Source: an uncultured Anaerolineae bacterium | GTDB taxonomy: Bacteria; Chloroflexota; Anaerolineae; Anaerolineales; Villigracilaceae | DNA: 6,404 bases | Direction: 5' to 3' | Assembly: GCA_903882765.1 (NCBI GenBank) | Contig: CAIRYE010000059.1 | Location: 1-6,404 of the forward strand | Part shown: one piece after another, positions 1-6,404 of the stretch | Layout of the letters: the number at the start of each line of letters is the position of its first letter | How positions within the stretch are numbered: the stretch's first letter is position 1 | Program-made: the position numbers and the translations under genes | The notes under the pieces: model-generated | The model's database searches: none | What the model saw: the letters and a program-made list of their open reading frames with translations, nothing else | What the model was told of the DNA's origin: nothing

Positions 1-1514
1 CGGATAACAGTAACCTTGATCTGCCCCGGATACTGCATCGTCTCCTCGATCTTCTTCGCGATATCCCTCGCCAGCCGTGTGCTAGCCAGATCATCAATAT
101 CCTCCGGCCGCACAATGATACGCACCTCACGCCCAGCCTGGATAGCGAACGCCTGCGATACACCCTCAAAACTGGTCGCCATATCCTCCAGTGTACGAAT
201 ACGCTTAATATACGCTTCCAGATCCTCGCGCCTCGCCCCTGGCCGTGCGCCGCTTATCGCGTCCGCCGCCTCAGCGATCACCGCCTCCACACTATCCTGC
301 TCCACCTCATGGTGATGGCTGGCGATAGCGTTCACAACCGCCGGGTGCACCCCATAACGCTTACAGAACTCAGCTCCCAGCGCGGCATGCGTGCCCTCCT
401 GGTTGTGGTCCATCGCCTTACCAATGTCGTGCAAAAAGCTGCCGGCCTTCGCCAGCGGAACATTCGCGCCTAATTCGGCGGCCAAAATACCGCCCAGCTT
501 AGCAACCTCAATAGCGTGCGCCAGCTGATTCTGTCCATAACTCGTCCTATACTTCAAGCGCCCCATCATGCGCAGCACCTCAGGGTGTAACCCTGGCACG
601 CCGGCATCAAAAGCGGCTTGCTCGCCGGCCTCAGCCATGATCTTCTCCACGGCCTTGCCCTCGTCCTCAATGATCTTCTCAATATGCGCCGGATGAATAC
701 GTCCATCCACCGTCAAACGCGTTAGCGCTCGGCGGGCAACCTCACGGCGAACACTATCAAAACAACTGATCGTCACACTCTCGGGGGTATCATCCACGAT
801 CACATCCACCCCGGCGGCCTGCTCAAAAGCCCGAATATTGCGGCCATTACGCCCAACAATACGGCCCTTCATCTCTTCGTTTGGCAGCGTAACAACAGCG
901 CTGGTAACCTCGCTAACATGCTCGCTGGCCACCCGCTGTATCGCCTCAGCGATCAAAATACGCGCCTTCTTCTCGCCTTCTTCCTTCGCCTCATTCTCAA
1001 CCTGACGAATGATGCGCGCCATATCATTGCGCGATTCCGTCTCCACCTCAGCCAGCAAGATCTTCTTCGCCTCGTCACTGCTCAGCTCAGCGATCTCCTG
1101 CAGCTTATCCATCTGCTGCTCGTGTAACTTCTCCACCTCGTTCGCGCGCCTATCCACTGTGCCTTGGCGCTTATTCACGGCGGCCTCGCGCAGCTCTAAA
1201 CGCTCCACGCGGCCATCCATCTCGGCGCGGCGCTTATCCAAGCGGTCCGCCTCGCGGTTCAGCTCACCACGGCGCTGCGTTAGGTCATTCTCGGCGGCTT
1301 GCACCACCTTTATCGCCTTATCGCGCGCATCCAGGTCCATCTTGGCGGCGCGGTCTTGCGCCTCCTGGATGATCCCCTTGCTCTTGGTCAATTCGATCTG
1401 GCGGGCCTTCTCAACCTGGGATTTATTAACAAAAAATCCCACAGCCGCGCCAGCGATCAGCGCTACCACCCCAACCAGGGCGGAAATAAGTATCGTATTC
1501 ATAAAAGGGTTCAT
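1..1514 (-). CDS. rny: Ribonuclease Y (partial; C-terminal end beyond the window)
   Basis: Membrane-anchored endoribonuclease that makes the initiating cuts in mRNA turnover in bacteria lacking RNase E. Translating the minus strand from ATG 1514-1512 gives 504 complete codons in one open frame. Domains seen in order: one N-terminal transmembrane helix (about residues 8-29); a long charged Glu/Lys/Arg-rich coiled coil (about 33-200); a KH RNA-binding domain with GRNG at 221-224 inside GRIVGRNGRN; and an HD phosphohydrolase domain with H333, the H362-D363 pair in FLHDIGKAMDHN, and a H400-H402 cluster, the expected metal ligands. The last readable residues are QIKVTVI; family members are near 520 residues, so only some 10-20 are probably missing. 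The start overlaps the recX stop (ATGA), with GAGG 7 nt upstream (1525-1522). A second in-frame ATG at 1502 is possible but lacks this spacing. Expected to be cotranscribed with recX. The identification is secure; it rests on motifs and domain order, without a database search. Confidence 0.97.
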   Translation of the reverse strand, partial: MNPFMNTILISALVGVVALIAGAAVGFFVNKSQVEKARQIELTKSKGIIQEAQDRAAKMDLDARDKAIKVVQAAENDLTQRRGELNREADRLDKRRAEMDGRVERLELREAAVNKRQGTVDRRANEVEKLHEQQMDKLQEIAELSSDEAKKILLAEVETESRNDMARIIRQVENEAKEEGEKKARILIAEAIQRVASEHVSEVTSAVVTLPNEEMKGRIVGRNGRNIRAFEQAAGVDVIVDDTPESVTISCFDSVRREVARRALTRLTVDGRIHPAHIEKIIEDEGKAVEKIMAEAGEQAAFDAGVPGLHPEVLRMMGRLKYRTSYGQNQLAHAIEVAKLGGILAAELGANVPLAKAGSFLHDIGKAMDHNQEGTHAALGAEFCKRYGVHPAVVNAIASHHHEVEQDSVEAVIAEAADAISGARPGARREDLEAYIKRIRTLEDMATSFEGVSQAFAIQAGREVRIIVRPEDIDDLASTRLARDIAKKIEETMQYPGQIKVTVI

Positions 1515-2173
1515 AAGTTTTCCTCGTCATCAAAGTTCGAGATCTCACCGTCAGGATGAAGCTCATCCCATAATTGGCGCAGCGCTGGCGCAATAGCCTG
1601 ATACGAAAACCCTCTTCGCCCCAGGTACCCGCCTAATTTCGCTCTAAAATCCTGAAAATCCAAAGTTGCCAGCCGCCGCGCTATCTTGCGGCCCGCGTTC
1701 AGCGCCTCCACCTCATCAACAACCTGATCCTCCAGGGCATCCTGGGCAACCTGTTCATCAATGCCTTTTAGCCTAAGTTCATAAGCCAAAAAACGGCGGC
1801 TGCGCGGCCTAAACTGCTTTCGTCCCTCAATCCACATCCGGGCAAAATCCGCGTCGTTCACCAGGTTCAACTCCCGCAATCGCTGCAGGGTGGCTTCTAG
1901 CACAACTTCAGGGATCTCAGCCCGCGTCAGGTTGGCGCGGATCTCTTGTTCAGAGCGCGCCCGGTACGATAAAAAGTTCAACGCCCGCTGCATTGCAACT
2001 TCCCGTGTGTCATCCGCTTGCAGGGCCTCTATCTTCTCCTCGCTCAGGCTTTGCCCAACAGTAAGCCATGCGGCCACCATCTTGCTCAACCCAAACGCGT
2101 AAGACCCCTCCAAAAAAATGCTCACCCGGTCAGAATTCTTCTTTTGCGCCTCAATTCCGGTAATTTTTCTCAT
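1511..2173 (-). CDS. recX: RecX family regulator of RecA
   Basis: RecX binds RecA filaments and limits their growth, tuning recombination and the SOS response in the cytoplasm. The 220-residue product begins MRKITGIEAQKKNSDRVSI, which reads like a RecX N-terminus. It then shows the all-helical repeat pattern of the family, with ALNFLSYRARSEQEIRANL (first repeat), LNLVNDADFARMWIEGR and FRPRSRRFLAYELRLKGI (second repeat), and LGGYLGRRGFSYQAIAPAL (third repeat). Length fits the family. The start was chosen by family resemblance: no good ribosome site precedes ATG 2173. Alternatives in frame are ATG 2194 (adds 7 residues; weak GGGAAAA upstream) and TTG 2251 (adds 26 residues with no RecX character). 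Its TGA overlaps the rny ATG, and the rny ribosome site lies inside its last codons. recA, normally the partner upstream, is not adjacent here. Family call is secure; the start is moderately sure. Confidence 0.93.
   Translation of the reverse strand: MRKITGIEAQKKNSDRVSIFLEGSYAFGLSKMVAAWLTVGQSLSEEKIEALQADDTREVAMQRALNFLSYRARSEQEIRANLTRAEIPEVVLEATLQRLRELNLVNDADFARMWIEGRKQFRPRSRRFLAYELRLKGIDEQVAQDALEDQVVDEVEALNAGRKIARRLATLDFQDFRAKLGGYLGRRGFSYQAIAPALRQLWDELHPDGEISNFDDEENL
1522..1525 (-). promoter_or_regulatory. Ribosome binding site of rny inside recX
   Basis: GAGG lies 7 nt before the rny ATG at 1514, within the last recX codons. Together with the ATGA stop/start overlap it supports ATG 1514 as the rny start and translational coupling of rny to recX. 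Confidence 0.7.
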
Positions 2174-2461
2174 AATTAATAAAAAAAGCGCCATGGTTTT
2201 CCCAAGGCGGGAACTCCACGGCTGAAAGGCATACCTAAAATGAACAAACAATAGCGCGCTGCTATAGCTTCACTAACCAAAACAGAGGGCAAATAACCCG
2301 CTGTCGATCCAAATTCAAATGTTTACGATATCACCCGCCTGAAAAAAAGGGGTGCAGGAAGGCGATGTCAGTGATCATCCGCGAGTTTCGGGCGGACAGG
2401 CCAGGTTCATAATCAGGGTATTTCTCCAACCGAGGTGCAACCACCATCGGGCCCCAGCGCG

Positions 2462-2471
2462 TTAGCGCTAA
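2462..2471. promoter_or_regulatory. Perfect palindrome TTAGCGCTAA at the predicted transcript start
   Basis: TTAGCGCTAA is a perfect 10-bp palindrome just downstream of the predicted recX-rny start point (about 2474). It shares the half-site TTAGC/GCTAA with the dyad over the -35 region, so the two may be paired operator sites around the -10 box. Confidence 0.3.
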
Positions 2472-2480
2472 GATGAAATA

Positions 2481-2510
2481 ATTATACATTATTTGTTAAC
2501 ATTTTGCTAA
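2481..2510 (-). promoter_or_regulatory. Candidate sigma-70-type promoter for recX-rny
   Basis: On the minus strand a perfect TATAAT (2486-2481) is preceded by TTAGCA (2510-2505), with an 18-nt spacer. TTAGCA matches TTGACA at four of six positions. Transcription would begin near 2474 and read into recX after a leader of about 300 nt. It is the best promoter match I found in the intergenic region and sits in its most AT-rich part. AT-rich DNA yields such matches by chance, so this is a prediction only. Confidence 0.5.
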
Positions 2511-2513
2511 CAA
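2493..2513. promoter_or_regulatory. Inverted repeat over the -35 element, possible operator
   Basis: TTGTTA (2493-2498) and TAACAA (2508-2513) form a 6-bp inverted repeat with a 9-nt centre, which overlaps the -35 hexamer of the recX-rny promoter candidate. The arrangement suits a dimeric repressor. It does not match a LexA box I know, so the regulator is unknown. Confidence 0.35.
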
Positions 2514-2674
2514 TTTTTAATGTGCTTTTAATGCTTATAGGATGAAGGAGAGGTGGCTGCCGCGCCGCTTCGGCTTGGCAAATCGGGGTTTTAATTTTAT
2601 TCGCTTGCGTTACTAAATACCAAAACTCAAACTACCGAATAACCGTGAATTCTCAGAACTAAACTAGTTTCAAG

Positions 2675-2715
2675 AAAAAGTGGATTGCCAATAAACAGAT
2701 CTGACAATCCACTTT
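2675..2715 (-). terminator. Rho-independent terminator of the DUF499 operon
   Basis: AAAGTGGATTG (2677-2687) and CAATCCACTTT (2705-2715) form a perfect 11-bp stem with a 17-nt loop. Read on the minus strand, the stem runs into TTTTT then CTTG, the usual hairpin plus U-run, beginning 41 nt after the ATPase stop codon. On the plus strand no comparable T-run follows directly, so it works mainly in the minus direction. It marks the end of the operon and separates it from recX-rny. Confidence 0.8.
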
Positions 2716-2755
2716 CGAATCTAATTTTGGTTTTTCCTACACTCTCATATGCCGA

Positions 2756-5700
2756 TCAATCCTCTTCAAAATCGTTGGAGCTGAAGCCCAACACTTTGCC
2801 GTTTTCGATCACAGTCCTGATGACCTGCTCCTCGAATCCATCGGGCACGGTCGCGGAGATCTCGACTTGAATGGTCATCTTTGCGCCTACTAGACCAGAA
2901 AGATGGCCGACTACTTCGTTCATCACATCGTTGATGTGTTTCGTTGGGCGGTCCACTTTCAAGGTGACCGAGCCGTGGTATCGGCGAGGTTTTTTCCGGG
3001 TGATCGGACCGTCTATTTTGGTTCCACCTTCGCTGCCGGTTCCGACGGGCGTAGACCCTACCCCGGAGCCAGTTCCGCCACCTTCGCTACCCTGAGCCGG
3101 AGGGACAGGTACAGGTTTTTCAGCCTCGATCTGCGCTAGCGCTACTTCTGGCTTCACCAACAATAGTGTTGAACCAAGGTCGGTAATTACCCGAGATTTA
3201 CCACCTGTGAGGGACAAATAGCGGTTGGCGCTTTGGTCATACGCGTCCGCGATGGCAAAGGTGTCCTTTTCCCAGGTTGGGGATTCTGTACCGGCTGAGA
3301 TAGCGCTCAACAGCACTTGGGGGCTCTTTAGCCGCGGCAAAAAGGTGTACGTGGCGTAATAATCCACCAGGTCTCGTACGCTGCAATGGTTCCCACCCCA
3401 CAAAGAGTATTTATCCATATGCTGCCGAAGGATGGAACCGGCCAGGCTGGCAACCAACAGATCCTGCTCGCGCAGTTTTTGGCTTGCCTTTACAGCCAAG
3501 GCTTGCTGCCCCTGGATGCGGAATTCCTCCACCTCCCAATTACCTTTGGGGTCATCTTGTATTGGCGCTAACAACCAACTATAGGTTTCCGCCAGCCTAG
3601 CCAGCACTTCCCCTTCTCTATTGCGGGTGTTTTCTTCAGCGTTCCTCTTTTGTTGGGAGGTCAGGTTCAATGGATCGCTTTCCAACACAATCGATTGCCA
3701 GGCAATATAGTAGGAGATCGAATCTTCCAATTCAGTCATCGCGGTGGCATCTGGTGCTAAAAACACCAAGGCATTGCGAAATCGACGGGGTGAATTACCT
3801 CGGTTGGTAACAAACTGCCTTACAGCAGTAACGGCCAAGCTGCCCCCACCGCGTTTGTGGGCTGATTCCTTCCCGAGAACTACCAGTCTTGCGGTTTCTT
3901 CATCGATCACGTCGGCGCTGGTATCAGGCAAGATATGGATCTTGTCGAAATCACCACGTTCCATCAAGGCGGTTCGCAAACGGCGTTCCAATTCGGTCTT
4001 TACGCGGTGCTTGTCCTTCAGTACTTCGCGCTGACGATCAGCCGCCAGTTTGGAAACCGTAGGAGAAAGGGCGTACCAGAATAATTCCTTATCTTGGTAA
4101 AGGTAGGTCGCGTTCAGCGCCAGTTTGTTCAGGGCGTCGCTGAAACTAGCCGGGGCTTCGCCGATCGGTACGCTACCGAGCAGCACCTTGCGGTAATCCA
4201 TCCCTTTACGCTGGGCATCTACTAGTGGGGCAGAACCCATGAACAAGGCGCGGGCTATGCGCCGAGTAGCGTTTGTTTTCCCATAATTCTCATTTTGGTT
4301 ATCCATTTTTTCTGGCAGCGATCCATCGCCATCGATGTCTTTTTCGATCACGGAGCGCCAGTTTTCGGTGAGGTTGCGGGTCAGTTCACTTTGGACATCC
4401 TCATCACTGATGGCGATATCCGAAGGAAGGATCAGGGCTTGGTTATGCCCGCCTTTCCACAAGTGGTGGATGACCGATGCCATGAGGCGCAACACACCGC
4501 GAGTGCGTTGGAAACGCGGTGATGTACCCCAATCGGTGTACAAACGGTCAAACAATTCTGGGTGAATGGGATAGGCCTTTTTTAGCCGTTCCTCATAATC
4601 GATGCTTTGGGCTTCGGTCGGGAAATAATCTTTATTCGCCCGGTAATATTCTACATAGGCATGGGCAACCTTATCGCGCTCGGCGATCTGGTCGGCAGTT
4701 TCGATGGGCTGGAACAAACGCCGGCGCACGATCTCAAAACTTTCCTCGGTGGTGGCTGGCCGCCAGCTGCTCTCAACACGCGCCACAACATTGCGCAGCC
4801 GGTCCAAAGCCTCACTGCCGGCTTTGCCGCCGATCTCAATGTCATTGGCGCGGCTGTCATTCCTATCCGATACTGGCACGCTGACCAGCACCAGGCAATT
4901 TTTGGATGCCGTAATTTCCTCTGTGAGGGCTTGGGCAAAAGTGAATTGTGTATCGAAACTACCACCGCACAGGTCATTGCGCTCGTGAAGCTGCCTGGCA
5001 TAGGCCACCCACTCATCCATCAAGATCAGGCATGGACCAAACCGCTCAAACAGTTTGCCCAAGGCTTTGCCAGGGTTGGTGGCGGTCTGATCGGCATCCT
5101 TTACCATCTGGTAGCCTTCCTTGCCTCCCAGCTGGTAAGCCATTTCGCCCCAGATGGTGTTGACTGTGACGCCGTCAGGATAGACAGAGGGGGTGCCGGC
5201 CTGCAAACGGGTGCCCACTAATACGGCACGGCTGACCTTTGGCAAGGTTGTATAACCAGCCTGCTTTAACAAACCAGGCACACCGGGCATTCGGTCCACA
5301 GGGGTGCCGCCAAATAGGTGGTAAAGCGCGAGCATGCTATGCGTTTTACCGCCGCCGAAATTGGTTTGCAATTGGATGACCGGGTCGACCTTCTCCCCGT
5401 TCAGGCGTTTGATGGCGCTGATCAACATATCCGAGAGGCTGTCGGTAAGGTATGTGCGTTGGTAGAACTCGGCCGGTTCCATATATTCACGGCTGGCGGT
5501 ACCATCCAGTACTTGCTGCAGGTCTGCCGCAAATTCGGCCTGACGCAAGGTACCGTTCTGAACATCCACATGCGGGCTCACCACCTTGCGCCACGGTTTA
5601 AGGTCGGAAGTGCTGCTAACGCGTAACAGGGTAGGTTGCTGCTTGGCAGGAGCCTCGGCGGTCTCGGTGGGATAGACGATACGAGCGAAGGCGTCGCGTT

Positions 5701-6097
5701 CTTTTTCCAATTCGCTTAATTGCGGCGCTGAAACAGACCTGAGCAAAAGCACCGTAGTCTCCATCGCGCGCAGTGTTTCATGGTTGGAAAAAATATGACC
5801 GCCAACATGCGCCCAATCATTACGTAATTGCCGTAATTCGTTCACATGCGACCGATCCGCATGGCCCAGTTTTTCCGAAAAGACGTTATTCCAGTTGTCC
5901 TGCATCATCCTTAAAAGAGCCAGCGCATCCAATTTTGGCTGGTCTTCCTGGTCGAATTCGATGCTATACTGCCAACCTTCGGTGGCCTTGGTAACCCAGT
6001 ATTTGCCAAGCTTTTTAGAAAGTTCCCTCTCCACGTAGGGGCGCAGCCCGTCCCTCAACTGAGTCAAAACGCTGCCGATTCTCTGATAGTTATCCAT
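2756..6097 (-). CDS. DUF499 (COG1483) AAA+-type ATPase with N-terminal Swt1-like HEPN domain
   Basis: Large cytoplasmic ATPase of 1113 residues, probably the motor or switch of a modification-linked phage-defence system; its exact reaction is not known to me. Residues 1-125 resemble a Swt1-like HEPN domain and carry RNDWAH at 92-97, matching the RNxxxH ribonuclease motif. The ATPase part has a P-loop TNFGGGKTHS (245-254), a Walker B ILMDEW (358-363), a sensor-1-like strand VLVSVPVSD (403-411), and an arginine-rich RFQRTRGVLRLMA (528-540) that may hold the arginine finger. Residues 995-1030 are a Pro/Gly/Ser linker, followed by a small C-terminal domain (1040-1105). Length is typical for the family. 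ATG 6097 is preceded by AGGAGG at 4 nt, so the start is well supported. It lies 15 bp after the DUF1156 methylase gene and is followed by a terminator, so it is the last gene of the operon. No frameshift or missing motif is visible. Confidence 0.93.
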   Translation of the reverse strand: MDNYQRIGSVLTQLRDGLRPYVERELSKKLGKYWVTKATEGWQYSIEFDQEDQPKLDALALLRMMQDNWNNVFSEKLGHADRSHVNELRQLRNDWAHVGGHIFSNHETLRAMETTVLLLRSVSAPQLSELEKERDAFARIVYPTETAEAPAKQQPTLLRVSSTSDLKPWRKVVSPHVDVQNGTLRQAEFAADLQQVLDGTASREYMEPAEFYQRTYLTDSLSDMLISAIKRLNGEKVDPVIQLQTNFGGGKTHSMLALYHLFGGTPVDRMPGVPGLLKQAGYTTLPKVSRAVLVGTRLQAGTPSVYPDGVTVNTIWGEMAYQLGGKEGYQMVKDADQTATNPGKALGKLFERFGPCLILMDEWVAYARQLHERNDLCGGSFDTQFTFAQALTEEITASKNCLVLVSVPVSDRNDSRANDIEIGGKAGSEALDRLRNVVARVESSWRPATTEESFEIVRRRLFQPIETADQIAERDKVAHAYVEYYRANKDYFPTEAQSIDYEERLKKAYPIHPELFDRLYTDWGTSPRFQRTRGVLRLMASVIHHLWKGGHNQALILPSDIAISDEDVQSELTRNLTENWRSVIEKDIDGDGSLPEKMDNQNENYGKTNATRRIARALFMGSAPLVDAQRKGMDYRKVLLGSVPIGEAPASFSDALNKLALNATYLYQDKELFWYALSPTVSKLAADRQREVLKDKHRVKTELERRLRTALMERGDFDKIHILPDTSADVIDEETARLVVLGKESAHKRGGGSLAVTAVRQFVTNRGNSPRRFRNALVFLAPDATAMTELEDSISYYIAWQSIVLESDPLNLTSQQKRNAEENTRNREGEVLARLAETYSWLLAPIQDDPKGNWEVEEFRIQGQQALAVKASQKLREQDLLVASLAGSILRQHMDKYSLWGGNHCSVRDLVDYYATYTFLPRLKSPQVLLSAISAGTESPTWEKDTFAIADAYDQSANRYLSLTGGKSRVITDLGSTLLLVKPEVALAQIEAEKPVPVPPAQGSEGGGTGSGVGSTPVGTGSEGGTKIDGPITRKKPRRYHGSVTLKVDRPTKHINDVMNEVVGHLSGLVGAKMTIQVEISATVPDGFEEQVIRTVIENGKVLGFSSNDFEED

Positions 6098-6101
6098 ATT
6101 C

Positions 6102-6107
6102 CCTCCT
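6102..6107 (-). promoter_or_regulatory. Strong ribosome binding site of the DUF499 ATPase gene
   Basis: A consensus AGGAGG lies 4 nt before ATG 6097 in the short gap after the methylase stop codon (TAA, 6115-6113). It fixes the ATPase start and suggests strong translation that does not depend on coupling. Confidence 0.85.
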
Positions 6108-6112
6108 AATAG

Positions 6113-6404
6113 TTAGATCAATTTGCCCTGGATGGGGCTTTGGATGGCGGTTTGCTGCTGGCTGGCGGCCAAACTCATATCGCGCCAGTTTTGCACCAAC
6201 ATATTGTATAGGCCGGCGTCAGCCGCCCAGCCTTTGCGTTCGCAGGTGGTGTATAAGCGGTAACACAATTCTCTGGCGGCATCAGCCCTTGCACCCAGCA
6301 GCAGCAGCAATTTCGCGCCGGCTTGCTGCCCCCCCATTTTATTGGCACGCGCCAGCTGTTGGGTGATCTGCCAGACCGGGATGCGCTTATCAGATTTCGG
6401 ATCC
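6113..6404 (-). CDS. DUF1156 (COG1743) DNA methylase, C-terminal fragment (5' part beyond the window)
   Basis: Only the last 96 codons are visible, entering from the right edge with DPKSDKRIPVWQITQQLARA and ending in TAA. The segment ARELCYRLYTTCERKGWAAD, followed by LYNMLVQNW, resembles from memory the conserved C-terminal end of DUF1156 proteins, adenine-specific DNA methylases with a Zn-ribbon. The catalytic motifs lie outside the window, so the activity is inferred. The 15-bp gap to a DUF499 gene supports the call, because these two families are known neighbours. The internal ATG at 6337 is not a start: the frame is open and family-like upstream of it to the window edge. Seven consecutive G on the coding strand (6335-6329) are a possible slippage site. 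Confidence 0.8.
   Translation of the reverse strand, partial: DPKSDKRIPVWQITQQLARANKMGGQQAGAKLLLLLGARADAARELCYRLYTTCERKGWAADAGLYNMLVQNWRDMSLAASQQQTAIQSPIQGKLI

Larger units (their letters stand above)
2174..2755. other. Intergenic region with promoter, dyads and terminator but no convincing gene
   Basis: No ORF here looks like a recognisable complete protein. From right to left it holds the terminator of the ATPase gene (2675-2715), a perfect 10-bp palindrome AAACTAGTTT at 2661-2670, a small GC-rich hairpin (GCCG/CGGC, 2564-2574), and an AT-rich patch at about 2472-2532 with a minus-strand promoter candidate and two dyads. A roughly 300-nt leader to recX follows. The leader contains a 38-codon minus-strand ORF (2447-2331, MVVAPRLEKYPDYEPGLSAR onward) with no clear ribosome site. 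It also contains a 15-codon plus-strand ORF (2365-2412) with a good AGGAAGG site. A weaker plus-strand promoter (TTGCTA 2505-2510, TTTAAT 2527-2532, 16-nt spacer) can also be drawn, but no gene follows it. Confidence 0.6.

Noticed and set aside
718..729. 12-mer CGCGTTAGCGCT shared by rny and the intergenic palindrome near 2458-2469
   Set aside because: About one chance 12-mer match is expected in a window this size, and the rny copy is ordinary coding sequence.
1009..1596. 195-codon plus-strand ORF rich in Ser, Arg and Ala
   Set aside because: It lies antisense to the RNase Y coiled coil and the end of recX. Its low-complexity composition is a reverse-strand shadow of Glu/Lys/Ala-rich coding sequence.
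2174..2251. 26-residue N-terminal extension of RecX from TTG 2251
   Set aside because: The start is TTG without a ribosome site, and the added residues have no RecX character; family proteins begin around MRKIT.
2505..2532. Plus-strand promoter TTGCTA-16-TTTAAT
   Set aside because: No plausible gene follows; the only nearby reading frame from ATG 2542 ends after 16 codons. It is probably a by-product of the AT-rich patch.
4607..5221. 204-codon plus-strand ORF
   Set aside because: It is antisense to the conserved ATPase core of the DUF499 gene, whose frame has clear motifs; the plus-strand product shows no recognisable domain.

Overview
The window holds two minus-strand gene blocks. They are separated by an intergenic stretch of about 580 bp (2174-2755).

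Organism: it encodes RNase Y and a RecX that begins with an MRKITGIEAQKK-type N-terminus and carries PRSRR and a Lys-Leu-Gly-Gly-Tyr-Leu stretch. From memory this fits Chloroflexota, most likely an Anaerolineae-type genome, better than Proteobacteria, which lack RNase Y. This is an inference from protein style; there is no rRNA here to confirm it. Base composition is moderate to high GC in the genes and clearly AT-rich in part of the intergenic region.

Right block (2756-6404, minus strand): the 3' end of a gene whose 96 visible residues look like the C-terminus of a DUF1156 (COG1743) adenine-specific DNA methylase. After a 15-bp gap and a strong AGGAGG site comes a complete 1113-residue DUF499 (COG1483) AAA+-type ATPase with an N-terminal Swt1-like HEPN domain. 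The ATPase gene is closed by a hairpin terminator at 2675-2715, so it is the last gene of its operon. COG1743 and COG1483 genes are known to travel together in defence islands, so this is most likely the distal end of a DNA-modification-linked anti-phage operon. Its other genes would lie beyond 6404.

Intergenic region: no convincing gene. It contains the terminator, an AT-rich promoter-like segment (TATAAT with TTAGCA 18 nt upstream, minus strand) flanked by two dyad sequences, and a roughly 300-nt leader before recX.

Left block (1-2173, minus strand): recX followed by rny, overlapping by 4 bases (ATGA), so they are probably translated in a coupled way from the intergenic promoter. RecX restrains RecA filaments. 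RNase Y is the membrane-anchored endonuclease that starts mRNA decay. rny runs off the left edge after 504 complete codons, probably lacking only a short C-terminal tail. recA, the usual partner of recX, is not upstream of it here; the defence operon occupies that place.
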